DNA of 64,000 bases from Piscinibacter sp047600445 (GTDB taxonomy: Bacteria > Pseudomonadota > Gammaproteobacteria > Burkholderiales > Burkholderiaceae_C), in the NCBI RefSeq assembly GCF_047600445.1, contig NZ_JASGKT010000002.1, positions 2,542,001-2,606,000 on the forward strand, read 5' to 3'. The position numbers and the translations under genes were made by a program. The notes beneath the pieces are model-generated. The model ran no database searches. It saw only the letters and a program-made list of their open reading frames with translations, and was not told the origin of the DNA. This document shows positions 19,472-27,201 of the stretch, piece after piece (position 1 is the first letter of the stretch; each line of letters opens with the position of its first letter).

Positions 19472-20776
19472 TCAGACGATCAGCAGCGCGCGGAAGTCGT
19501 TGACGTTGGTGAAGGTCGGCCCGGTGACGACCAGGTCGCCCAGCGGCGCGAAGAAGCCGTAGGCATCGTTGGCGTCGAGGAATTCCTGCGCCTTCATGCC
19601 CCGGGCCAGCGCGCGCGCCAGCGTGTCGGGCGCGACGACCGCGCCGGCGTTGTCTTCCACGCCGTCGATGCCGTCGGTGTCGGCCGCCAGCACGTGCACG
19701 CCCGGCTCGCCTTGCAGCGCGATCGCGCAGCCGAGCAGGAATTCGCCGGCGCGCCCGCCGCGGCCGCCCTTGTTCTTCACCGTCACGGTGGTCTCGCCGC
19801 CGCTGAGGATCACGCAGGGTCTGGCGAAAGGCGTGCCGGCCTGCGCCACCGAGCGCGCCAGCGCGGCATGCACCTTGCCGACCTCGCGCGACTCGCCTTC
19901 CATCGCGTCGCTGAGGATGTGCGGGGCGACGCCGGCGGCGCTGGCCAGCGCCGCCGCCGCTTCCAGGCTCTGGCGCGGCGTGGCGATCATGTGCACCGCG
20001 TGGCCGGCGAAGCGCGCGTCGCCGGGCTTGGGCGATTCGAAGGCGCCGCTTTCCAGCCCGGCGCGCGCGGCGGCGGGGATCTCGATTCCGTAGCGGTTCA
20101 GGATCGCCAGCGCGTCGGCGCAGGTGCTGCTGTCGGGCACCGTCGGGCCGCTGGCGATGACCTCGGGCGCGTCGCCGGGTACGTCGCTGATCAGCAGCGT
20201 CACCACGCGCGCCGGCGCGCAGCGCGCCGCGAGGCGCCCGCCCTTGATCGCCGAGAGGTGCTTGCGCACGCAGTTCATCTCGTCGATCGCCGCGCCGCTG
20301 CGCAGCAGCGCCTGGTTGACGGCCTGCTTCTCCTCCAGCGTGATGCCGGGCGCGGGCAGCGTCAGCAGCGCCGAGCCGCCGCCGGAGATCAGGCACAGCA
20401 CCAGGTCGTCGGCACCCAGGCCCTGCGCGAGCTGCGCGATGCGCTCGGCGGCGCGCCGCCCGGCGGCGTCGGGCACCGGGTGCGCGGCCTCCACCACCTC
20501 GATGCGGCCGGGGCTCGCCCGGTAGGCCGGCGGCACGTGGCCGTAGCGCGTGACCACCAGGCCCGACAGCGGCGCCTGCCTGGGCCACAGCGCGTCCACC
20601 GCCGCCGCCATCGCGCCGCCGGCCTTGCCGGCGCCGATCACGACGGTGCGGCCCCGCGGCGGCGCGGGCAGCCACGGCGCCGTCGTCTCGGCCGGCAGCG
20701 CGCGCGCCACCGCGGCGTCGTACAGGGCGCGCAGGAAACCGCGCGGGTCGGTGCGGGGGTCCGGCGTAGCGCTCAT
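19472..20776 (-). CDS. ttuD: Glycerate 2-kinase (MOFRL family)
   Basis: A 434-residue kinase phosphorylating D-glycerate to 2-phosphoglycerate, feeding lower glycolysis. It has the N-terminal GckA-type domain (VVIGAGKAGGAMAAAVDAL, LISGGGSALL, VRKHLSAIKGGRLA) and the C-terminal MOFRL motif region (ILSGGETTVTVKNKGGRGGRAGEF, then AADTDGIDG). The ATG at 20774-20776 overlaps the stop of the isomerase gene (ATGA). It would complete the aldarate route after tartronate semialdehyde has been reduced to glycerate. Confidence 0.92.
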   Translation of the reverse strand: MSATPDPRTDPRGFLRALYDAAVARALPAETTAPWLPAPPRGRTVVIGAGKAGGAMAAAVDALWPRQAPLSGLVVTRYGHVPPAYRASPGRIEVVEAAHPVPDAAGRRAAERIAQLAQGLGADDLVLCLISGGGSALLTLPAPGITLEEKQAVNQALLRSGAAIDEMNCVRKHLSAIKGGRLAARCAPARVVTLLISDVPGDAPEVIASGPTVPDSSTCADALAILNRYGIEIPAAARAGLESGAFESPKPGDARFAGHAVHMIATPRQSLEAAAALASAAGVAPHILSDAMEGESREVGKVHAALARSVAQAGTPFARPCVILSGGETTVTVKNKGGRGGRAGEFLLGCAIALQGEPGVHVLAADTDGIDGVEDNAGAVVAPDTLARALARGMKAQEFLDANDAYGFFAPLGDLVVTGPTFTNVNDFRALLIV

Positions 20777-21603
20777 GGCTGCAAATTATCGAGGACCCTT
20801 CCAGCCGCGATTTCGGCGGCGAATTCGCGCCGCGCCGCGTCGAGCCAGCCCAGCCCGGCCTCGGTGCCCTTGGCGGGCCGGTACTCGCAGCCGATGTGCC
20901 CGGCGTAGCCGATGCGCGCCAAGTGCCGCCACAGGAAGGCGTAGTGGATCTCGCCGCTGCCCGGCTCGTGGCGGCCGGGGTTGTCGGCAACCTGCACGTG
21001 GCCGATGCGCGCCAGGTGCTTCTGCAGCGTCGCCGCCAGCTCGCCCTCGCTGCGCTGCGCGTGGTAGACGTCGTACTGCAGAAAGAGGTTGTCCGCCCCG
21101 ACCTCGTCCATGAGGGCGATCGCCTGCGCCGTGCGGTTCAGGAAGTAGCCCGGCATGTCCTGGGTGTTGATCGGCTCGATCAGCAGCCGGAGCCCGGCGC
21201 GGCGCAGCTCGGCCGCGGCGTGGCGCAGGTTGGCGACGAAGGTGCGGCGCAGCAGCTCAGGGTCGGCCCCCGGCGGTGCCGTGCCGGCCAGGCAGTGCAG
21301 TTGCGGCGCGCCCAGCACCAGCGCGTACTCGATCGCCCGGGCCACGCCGGCGCGGAACTCGTCGCCGCGCCCGGGCAGGCAGGCCAGGCCGCGTTCGCCG
21401 GCCTCCCAGTCACCGGGCGGCATGTTGTGCAGCACGCAGCGCAGGTCATGCGCCCGCAGCCGCGCCGCGATCTCGCCCGGCGCGTGCGCATATGGAAAGA
21501 GGAACTCGACGGCCTCGAAGCCGGCGCGCGCGGCGCGCTCGAAGCGATCGAGGAACGGATGTTCGGTGAACAGCAGCGAGAGGTTGGCGGCGAAGCGCGG
21601 CAT
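20773..21603 (-). CDS. hyi: Hydroxypyruvate isomerase
   Basis: A 276-residue TIM-barrel enzyme of the xylose-isomerase-like family, interconverting hydroxypyruvate and tartronate semialdehyde. Family segments are RFAANLSLLFTE at the N-terminus, EFLFPYA, HNMPPGDWEAGERG, LIEPINTQDMPG, FLQYDVYHAQ and HVQVADNPGRHEPG. The glutamate, aspartate and histidine metal ligands lie in these stretches. It is the first gene of a two-gene unit with the glycerate kinase. It is divergent from the cytochrome genes with 54 bases between. Confidence 0.9.
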   Translation of the reverse strand: MPRFAANLSLLFTEHPFLDRFERAARAGFEAVEFLFPYAHAPGEIAARLRAHDLRCVLHNMPPGDWEAGERGLACLPGRGDEFRAGVARAIEYALVLGAPQLHCLAGTAPPGADPELLRRTFVANLRHAAAELRRAGLRLLIEPINTQDMPGYFLNRTAQAIALMDEVGADNLFLQYDVYHAQRSEGELAATLQKHLARIGHVQVADNPGRHEPGSGEIHYAFLWRHLARIGYAGHIGCEYRPAKGTEAGLGWLDAARREFAAEIAAGRVLDNLQP

Positions 21604-21657
21604 GGCCGGCGATTGTCGGCCCGATGCGTGGGTTAGGATGCGCCGCACCGGCAGCGA

Positions 21658-22341
21658 ATGAAACCCACCCCGATCGTTCTGGCCGCGCTGCTGTGCGCTC
21701 CCGCCGCGGCCGCGCCGCCCGAAGACACACTCGCCCAGCGTGTGCTCGCCTGCACCGCCTGCCACGGCCAGCAGGGGCGCGCGGCGGCCGACGGCTACCA
21801 CCCGCGCATCGCCGGCAAGCCGGCGCTCTACCTGTTCAACCAGCTCGTCAACTTCCGCGAGGGGCGGCGCCGCTACGGGCCGATGGGCGACCTGGTCGAG
21901 CACCTCGGCGACGACTACCTGCGCGAGATCGCCGGCCACTTCGCGGCCATCGAACTGCCCTACCCCGCGCCGGCGCCGGCCGGCGACGCGCCGTCCGCGC
22001 TGGCGCTGGGCGAACGCCTGGCCTTGCGGGGCGACGAGGCGCGCAAGCTGCCGGCCTGCGCGGCCTGCCACGGCCAGGCGCTGACCGGCGTCGAGCCGGC
22101 CATTCCCGGCCTGCTCGGCCTGCCGCGCGACTACCTGAAGGGCCAGCTCGGCGCCTGGGCCAACGGCCAGCGCCGCGCCCACGCGCCCGACTGCATGGCC
22201 GACATCGCGCAGCGCCTGACGCCGCAGGACGTGGGCGCCGTCGCCGCCTGGCTGGCGAGCCGGCCGGTGCGGCTGCCGTCCAAGGCCGCCGCGAGCCTGC
22301 CCGCGCCGCTGCCGCTGGACTGCGGCAGCGTGCCACGCTGA
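21658..22341 (+). CDS. Dihaem c-type cytochrome (c4-like), exported
   Basis: A 227-residue periplasmic cytochrome with a Sec signal peptide (KPTPIVLAALLCAPAAAA) and two CxxCH haem sites, CTACH near residue 32 and CAACH near residue 137. The duplicated arrangement with PRIAGKPALYLFNQL and PAIPGLLGLPRDYL is that of cytochrome c4-like or class I dihaem electron carriers. A 13-base gap separates it from the trihaem cytochrome, so they probably act together as an electron relay to the terminal oxidase. The donor dehydrogenase is not adjacent. Confidence 0.88.
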   Translation: MKPTPIVLAALLCAPAAAAPPEDTLAQRVLACTACHGQQGRAAADGYHPRIAGKPALYLFNQLVNFREGRRRYGPMGDLVEHLGDDYLREIAGHFAAIELPYPAPAPAGDAPSALALGERLALRGDEARKLPACAACHGQALTGVEPAIPGLLGLPRDYLKGQLGAWANGQRRAHAPDCMADIAQRLTPQDVGAVAAWLASRPVRLPSKAAASLPAPLPLDCGSVPR

Positions 22342-22354
22342 CCGGGGCGCCGCG

Positions 22355-23647
22355 ATGCCCAGGCGCTGGCTGCTCGTCCCGCTGCTGCTGCTCGCCGTGC
22401 TGGCCGCCGCGGTGCTGTGGCTGAACCTGCGCGGCGAAGCGGCCATCGCCGCCGGCAGCGCGCCGGCCGCCGGCACACCCGGGCAGGTGGCGCGCGGCGA
22501 GTACCTCGTGCGCATCGGCAACTGCGCCACCTGCCACAGCGTGCGCGGCGGCGTGCCCTGGGCCGGCGGGCGCGGCATCGCCACGCCCTTCGGCACGGTG
22601 TACGCCGGCAACCTGACGCCCGACGACCACACCGGCCTGGGCCGCTGGAGCGCGGACCACTTCTGGCGCGCGATGCACCACGGCCGCTCGTTCGACGGCC
22701 GGCTGCTCTACCCGGCCTTCCCCTACCCCGACTTCTCGCGCATCACGCGCGAGGACAGCGACGCGATCTACTTCTTCCTGCGCACGCTGCCCGCGGTGCG
22801 CCAACCCAACACGCCGCACGCGCTCGACTTCCCCTACGGCACGCAGGCGGCGCTGGCGGTCTGGCGCGCGCTGTTCTTCCGCCCCGGCGCCTTCGAGCCC
22901 GAGCCGGCGCGCGGCGCGGCCTGGAACCGCGGCGCCTACCTGGTGCGCGGCCTGGGCCACTGCGCCGCCTGCCACGGCGGGCGCAACGCCTTCGGCGCCA
23001 CGCCCGAGGCCGGCCTGTCGCTGGCCGGCGGACTGATCCCGATGCGCAACTGGTACGCGCCGGCGCTCAACTCGCCCGGGCAGGCCGGCGTGGCCGACTG
23101 GGAAACGGCGCACATCGTCGCGCTGCTGCGCGACGGCATCTCGCCGCGCGGCACGGCGCTCGGGCCGATGGCCGACGTGGTCTATCGCAGCCTGCAATAC
23201 CTGCGCGACGACGACCTGCAGGCCATCGCGCTGTTCCTGAAGTCGCTGCCGCAGCAGCGCGACGCGGCGAGCAGCCGCAAGCCGCCCGACCCGGCGCACC
23301 GTGCCGCCGGCGCGAAGCTCTACGACGCGCACTGCGCCGATTGCCACGGCGCGAACGGCCAGGGCGCGCGCAGCGCCGCCGGCGTGCTCATCGCGCCGGC
23401 GCTGGCCGGCAACCGCGTGGTGACGATGGAGCCGCCGGCCAACCTGGTGCGGGTGATCGTGCACGGCGGCTTCGCGCCGGCCACGCGCGGCAACCCGCGG
23501 CCCTTCGGCATGCCGCCGTTCGCTCTGGCGCTGTCGGATGCGCAGATCGCCGCGCTGGCGGGTTTTCTGCGCACGAGCTGGGGCCACGACGCCGGCGCGG
23601 TGCTGCCCCAGGAAGTGGCGCGCTGGCGCGGCGGCGCGGGCGACTGA
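22355..23647 (+). CDS. Trihaem c-type cytochrome, dehydrogenase electron-transfer subunit
   Basis: A 430-residue protein with an N-terminal membrane anchor (LLVPLLLLAVLAAAVLWL) and three CxxCH motifs: CATCH, CAACH and CADCH, each in its own cytochrome c domain. This is the layout of the cytochrome subunits of periplasmic alcohol, gluconate or aldehyde dehydrogenases, which pass electrons to ubiquinone. No flavin, PQQ or exported molybdenum dehydrogenase is encoded beside it; xdhAB lies about 8 kb away and looks cytoplasmic. Its stop is 13 bases from the stop of the convergent tautomerase gene. Confidence 0.88.
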   Translation: MPRRWLLVPLLLLAVLAAAVLWLNLRGEAAIAAGSAPAAGTPGQVARGEYLVRIGNCATCHSVRGGVPWAGGRGIATPFGTVYAGNLTPDDHTGLGRWSADHFWRAMHHGRSFDGRLLYPAFPYPDFSRITREDSDAIYFFLRTLPAVRQPNTPHALDFPYGTQAALAVWRALFFRPGAFEPEPARGAAWNRGAYLVRGLGHCAACHGGRNAFGATPEAGLSLAGGLIPMRNWYAPALNSPGQAGVADWETAHIVALLRDGISPRGTALGPMADVVYRSLQYLRDDDLQAIALFLKSLPQQRDAASSRKPPDPAHRAAGAKLYDAHCADCHGANGQGARSAAGVLIAPALAGNRVVTMEPPANLVRVIVHGGFAPATRGNPRPFGMPPFALALSDAQIAALAGFLRTSWGHDAGAVLPQEVARWRGGAGD

Positions 23648-23660
23648 TCGCTGCGCCCGC

Positions 23661-23876
23661 TCAGCTACCGGACGGCTTCGCGGCGGCGGCCTGCCGGTCC
23701 GACCACAGCACGCCGCCGCTGGCCCAGTCCTCGCGCCGCACGTCCTGGAAGATCACGTCGACGCTGTCGGCCTTGCTGCCGAGCACGCGCACGCAGGCCT
23801 CGGTCAGCTCCTTGGCGAGCGCGCGTTTCTGCTCGGCGCTGCGGCCCTCGAAGAGTTCGACGCGCAAGGTGGGCAT
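23661..23876 (-). CDS. 4-oxalocrotonate tautomerase-like protein
   Basis: A 71-residue protein beginning Met-Pro, so that Pro1 becomes the catalytic base after methionine removal. The beta-alpha-beta pattern (PTLRVELFEGRSAEQKRALAKELTEA) and length fit the tautomerase superfamily. An arginine pair (RRED) lies in the C-terminal half. GGAG precedes the ATG. The substrate cannot be read from the sequence. It is convergent with the cytochrome pair and divergent from the FecR gene. Confidence 0.85.
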   Translation of the reverse strand: MPTLRVELFEGRSAEQKRALAKELTEACVRVLGSKADSVDVIFQDVRREDWASGGVLWSDRQAAAAKPSGS

Positions 23877-23919
23877 ATCCGTTTCTCCAGAGTCGTGTAC
23901 CTAAAAGCGCCCCCCAAGA

Positions 23920-23942
23920 AATGGGAGCCCCGTCCCCCCATT
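23920..23942. promoter_or_regulatory. Inverted repeat between tautomerase and FecR-domain gene
   Basis: AATGGG (23920-23925) and CCCATT (23937-23942) are inverted with an 11-base gap in the 139-base divergent region. No clear promoter could be assigned to either side. It may be a regulator site or chance. Confidence 0.25.
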
Positions 23943-24015
23943 CTGGATGACGCGCGGCGGGCCGCCCGCTTCTAAGCTGGCTTCCATCGCGGCACCACGG
24001 CCGCATGGAGCCACG

Positions 24016-24807
24016 ATGAAGCGCCTGACCCTGCACCGCATCGCTCTGATCGCCCTTCTGGGGGTGTTGCCGGGCTGCTGCGCCGCCGCCTCGATCGGCA
24101 TCGTCACCATCGTCGACGGCGAGGCCGGCCTGATCCGCGAGGCACGCCGCCTCGACGCCGCCGAGGGCCTGCGCGTGCGCGACGAGGACATCGTGCGCAC
24201 CGGCCCCGCCACGCGGCTCGTGCGCATCGAGCTGTCCGACGGCAGCGCGCTCGACCTCGGCGCGGACACCGAGCTGGTGCTGCAGCCGCGCGCCGGCCGC
24301 TTCGGCGAGCGCGCCGCCACGCTGTTCCTGGCGCGCGGCTGGCTCAAGGTGAGCAGCGCGCCCGGCGAGCCGCTGGCCGGCGTCGCCGGCGCCTCGCTCG
24401 ACCTGCGCGCGCTGGTCGGCACCGCGGTGCTGCACGCCGCGCCGCGGGCGATGCTGGTGTTCGTCGAATCCGGCCAGGCGCGCGCCGCCGAGGCCGAGGC
24501 GGCCTTCGAAGTCGCGCTCGCCGAGGGCGACGCCTTCGTGCGGCGCGGCCGCGAAGCCGCGACCGGCGAGCGCCATCCGCCCGCCGGCTGGCTGGACGGC
24601 CTGCCGCGCGCCTTCGCCGACTCGCTGCCGCGCCGCGCCGCGCGCTTCCACGCCCGCCCGGTGGAGCCCGGCCCCGGCGTGCCGGTGGCCGCCGCCGACA
24701 TGCCGCGCTGGCTCGACGCCGTGCGCGCGCCGCGCGCATCGCCGCCCGCGCCGCGCCTGCGGCCGGTGACGGCCACGCTCACGCATTCGATGGAGACGAC
24801 GCGATGA
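24016..24807 (+). CDS. Exported FecR-domain protein
   Basis: A 263-residue protein with a signal peptide (ALIALLGVLPGCCAAAS) and a FecR-like beta domain. The domain reads VRDEDIVRTGPATRLVRI, then LSDGSALDLGADTELVL, with a later LVGTAVLH segment. The C-terminal 80 residues are Pro/Ala/Arg-rich and lack a second recognisable domain. The ATG at 24016 is preceded by GGAG and opens the signal peptide. Its stop overlaps the start of the membrane sensor gene (ATGA). FecR domains bind or sense peptidoglycan-side or ligand signals; here it may be the periplasmic partner of the sensor and kinase. The function is inferred only from context. Confidence 0.75.
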   Translation: MKRLTLHRIALIALLGVLPGCCAAASIGIVTIVDGEAGLIREARRLDAAEGLRVRDEDIVRTGPATRLVRIELSDGSALDLGADTELVLQPRAGRFGERAATLFLARGWLKVSSAPGEPLAGVAGASLDLRALVGTAVLHAAPRAMLVFVESGQARAAEAEAAFEVALAEGDAFVRRGREAATGERHPPAGWLDGLPRAFADSLPRRAARFHARPVEPGPGVPVAAADMPRWLDAVRAPRASPPAPRLRPVTATLTHSMETTR

Positions 24808-25685
24808 AACTGCTGCTCAAGTTCAATGCCGTGTTCGTGCTGGTGTTCCTGCTGGGCCTGATCGCCACCGGCGCGATGACGCGCCAGATGCTCGAACGCA
24901 ACGCGCAGCAGGAGACGCTGCAACAGGCGCGCTTCCTGCTGGAGAAGGCGATGGCGGTGCGCAGCTACACCTCCACGCAGGTGGCGCCGCTGCTCGAGAC
25001 GCAGATGAAGTACGCCTTCCCGCCGCAGTCGGTGCCGGCCTTCTCGGCCACCGAGGTGCTGGCCAAGATCCAGAAGACGCACCCCGAATACGCCTACAAG
25101 GAGGCCACGCTGAACCCCACCAACCCGCGCGACCGCGCGGTGGAATGGGAAGCCGACGTGATCGCCGAGTTCCGCAAGTCGGCCGCGCCGGACGAGTTCG
25201 TCGGCGCGCGCGACGCGCCTTCGGGCCGCACGCTGTACATCGCGCGCCCGATCCGCATCAGCGACGAGGCCTGCCTGCGCTGCCACAGCACCGTCGAGGC
25301 GGCGCCGCGCACGCTGGTCGAGAAGTACGGCCCGGCCAACGGCTTCGGCTGGCAGCTCGGCGAGGTGGTCGGCGCGCAGATGGTGTCGGTGCCCATGGCC
25401 GTGCCGCTGGCGCGCGCGCACGCCGCCTGGGCGCTGTTCATGGGCATGCTCACGGCGGTGTTCGTGGCCATAGGCGCGGCGCTCAACGCGATGCTGTGGT
25501 GGCTGGTGATCCGGCCGGTGACGCGGCTCGCGCGGCTGGCCGACCGCGTCAGCCTCGGCGAGATGGGCGCGCCCGGCTTCGCCACCGGCACGCGCGACGA
25601 GATCGGCCGGCTGGCCGCCTCGTTCACGCGCATGCGCAAGAGCCTGGTGCAGGCGATGAAGATGCTGGAAGGAGCCCCGTCATGA
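24804..25685 (+). CDS. Membrane sensor: Tll0287-like haem domain plus HAMP
   Basis: A 293-residue inner-membrane protein. TM1 is at about residues 8-25; a periplasmic domain (about 28-205) resembles the Tll0287/DUF3365 family and carries a single haem-binding motif C157-x2-C160-H161 (ACLRCHST). TM2 is at about 209-236, followed by a cytoplasmic HAMP segment (PVTRLARLADRVSLGEM ... DEIGRLAASFTRM). There is no histidine kinase or cyclase output domain, so the signal must pass to another protein. The kinase gene starts within its stop codon (ATGA). Confidence 0.8.
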   Translation: MKLLLKFNAVFVLVFLLGLIATGAMTRQMLERNAQQETLQQARFLLEKAMAVRSYTSTQVAPLLETQMKYAFPPQSVPAFSATEVLAKIQKTHPEYAYKEATLNPTNPRDRAVEWEADVIAEFRKSAAPDEFVGARDAPSGRTLYIARPIRISDEACLRCHSTVEAAPRTLVEKYGPANGFGWQLGEVVGAQMVSVPMAVPLARAHAAWALFMGMLTAVFVAIGAALNAMLWWLVIRPVTRLARLADRVSLGEMGAPGFATGTRDEIGRLAASFTRMRKSLVQAMKMLEGAPS

Positions 25686-27166
25686 GCGCACGACCCCTCG
25701 GCCTGGCGCAGCCCGCGGCGGCGCCGCAGGCGCTGCCGGCGAGCTTCGGCAAGTACCGCGTGTCGCGCCTGCTCGGCGAAGGCGCGATGGGCGTGGTCTA
25801 CGAGGCGCTCGACCCCGACCTGCAGCGCGCCGTCGCGATCAAGGCGATCCGCGCGCCGCTGCTCGCGCCCGGCGCGCACGAACTCGACAGCACGCGGCGC
25901 TTCCACAACGAGGCGCAGGCGGCCGGGCGGCTGTCGCACCCCAACATCGTCTCGGTATACGAATACGCGCAGACCGGCGCGCAGCGCTACATCGCGATGG
26001 AATGCGTTGCCGGCGTCTCGCTGCACGAGACGGTGGCGCTGGGTTTCCGGCTGCCGCTGGCCGACACGCTGAGCGTGGTCGCGCAACTGCTGGACGCGCT
26101 GGCCTACGCGCATGCGCAAGGCGTGTGGCACCGCGACATCAAGCCCGCCAACCTGATGCTGACCACCGAGGGGCGGTTGAAGGTCACCGACTTCGGCATC
26201 GCGCGCATCGAGGGCAGCGAGCGCACCCAGGCCACCACCGTGCTCGGCTCGCCGGGCTACATGGCGCCCGAGCGCTACACCGACGAGGCGCCGGACGCGC
26301 GCGTCGACCTCTTCTCGTGCGGCGTGCTGCTGTACGAACTGCTGACCGGCCAGGCGCCGTTCCGCGGCTCGGCCGGCGCGGTGATGTACCAGGTGATGCA
26401 CGAGGAGCCCGCGCCGCCCTCGACGTTGGCGGTCGAGCCGGCGGTGCCGGCCGCCTTCGACGCCGTGGTGGCGCGCGCGCTGGCCAAGCGCCCGGCGCAG
26501 CGCTTCGCCAGCGCCGCGCAGATGCGCGCCGCGCTGGACGAGGCCGCCGCCGCGGCCATCGCGCCGCAGGTGTCGGCCGAGACCATGCGCCGGCTGCGCC
26601 ACGCGCGCGGCAACGCGCCGACGCGGTGGCTGCCGCGCGCGCTGGCCGTGATGCCGCGCGGCGGCACGCCGCCGCAGGCCGCCGCCGTGCCCTCGGCGCC
26701 GCCGCCGACCGGCTGGGACGCGCAGGCGCTGCGCGCGCTGGAGCAACTGCTGCTGCCGCAACTCGGGCCGATGGCCCGCTACGTGGTGCGCGACGCCGCG
26801 CGCCGCTCGCACGACCTGGCCAGCCTGGTGGCGACGCTGGCGCGCGAGGCGGTCGACCCGTCCGAGCGTGTGCGCTTCCTGGCGCGCGCGCAGCGCCTCG
26901 TGCCGGCACCGGCACCAGCCGCCACGCCGCCGGCCGTGCCGTCATCCGCGCTGCCCGTGCTGGGCACGACGCCGATGCATCCGGGTCTGGTGGAACAGGC
27001 GGCGCGCGTGCTGGCCGAGCAGATCGGGCCGATCGCCGCGCTGCTGGCGCGCCGCGCCGCGACGGCCGCGGCGACGCGCGAGGCCTTCTACGCCGCGCTG
27101 GTGCAGGCCGCGGGGCGCGACGCCGACCGCAAGGCGCTGCTCAGGCGACTGTGGGCGCTGGCGTGA
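25682..27166 (+). CDS. Ser/Thr protein kinase with duplicated C-terminal helical domain
   Basis: A 494-residue soluble Hanks-type kinase. All catalytic elements are present: glycine loop GEGAMG (32-37), K54, helix-C E77, HRD 150-152 with K154 and N157, DFG 170-172, APE 195-197. After the kinase fold (to about 290) comes a Pro/Ala linker. Two related helical segments follow at about 346-407 and 436-493, with shared marks LGPMARYVVRDAARR and IGPIAALLARRAA. They are probably protein-interaction modules. No membrane segment is visible, so signal input must come from the coupled HAMP sensor. Substrates are unknown. It ends 35 bases before the convergent tRNA gene. Confidence 0.9.
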   Translation: MSARPLGLAQPAAAPQALPASFGKYRVSRLLGEGAMGVVYEALDPDLQRAVAIKAIRAPLLAPGAHELDSTRRFHNEAQAAGRLSHPNIVSVYEYAQTGAQRYIAMECVAGVSLHETVALGFRLPLADTLSVVAQLLDALAYAHAQGVWHRDIKPANLMLTTEGRLKVTDFGIARIEGSERTQATTVLGSPGYMAPERYTDEAPDARVDLFSCGVLLYELLTGQAPFRGSAGAVMYQVMHEEPAPPSTLAVEPAVPAAFDAVVARALAKRPAQRFASAAQMRAALDEAAAAAIAPQVSAETMRRLRHARGNAPTRWLPRALAVMPRGGTPPQAAAVPSAPPPTGWDAQALRALEQLLLPQLGPMARYVVRDAARRSHDLASLVATLAREAVDPSERVRFLARAQRLVPAPAPAATPPAVPSSALPVLGTTPMHPGLVEQAARVLAEQIGPIAALLARRAATAAATREAFYAALVQAAGRDADRKALLRRLWALA

Positions 27167-27201
27167 CGGACGCCGCGAGGCGAGGCGAGGCGAGAAGCCC
27201 T

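Noticed and set aside
27177..27195. Short GAGGC tandem repeat after the kinase stop
   Set aside because: Only about four units of five bases; likely simple sequence without a function.
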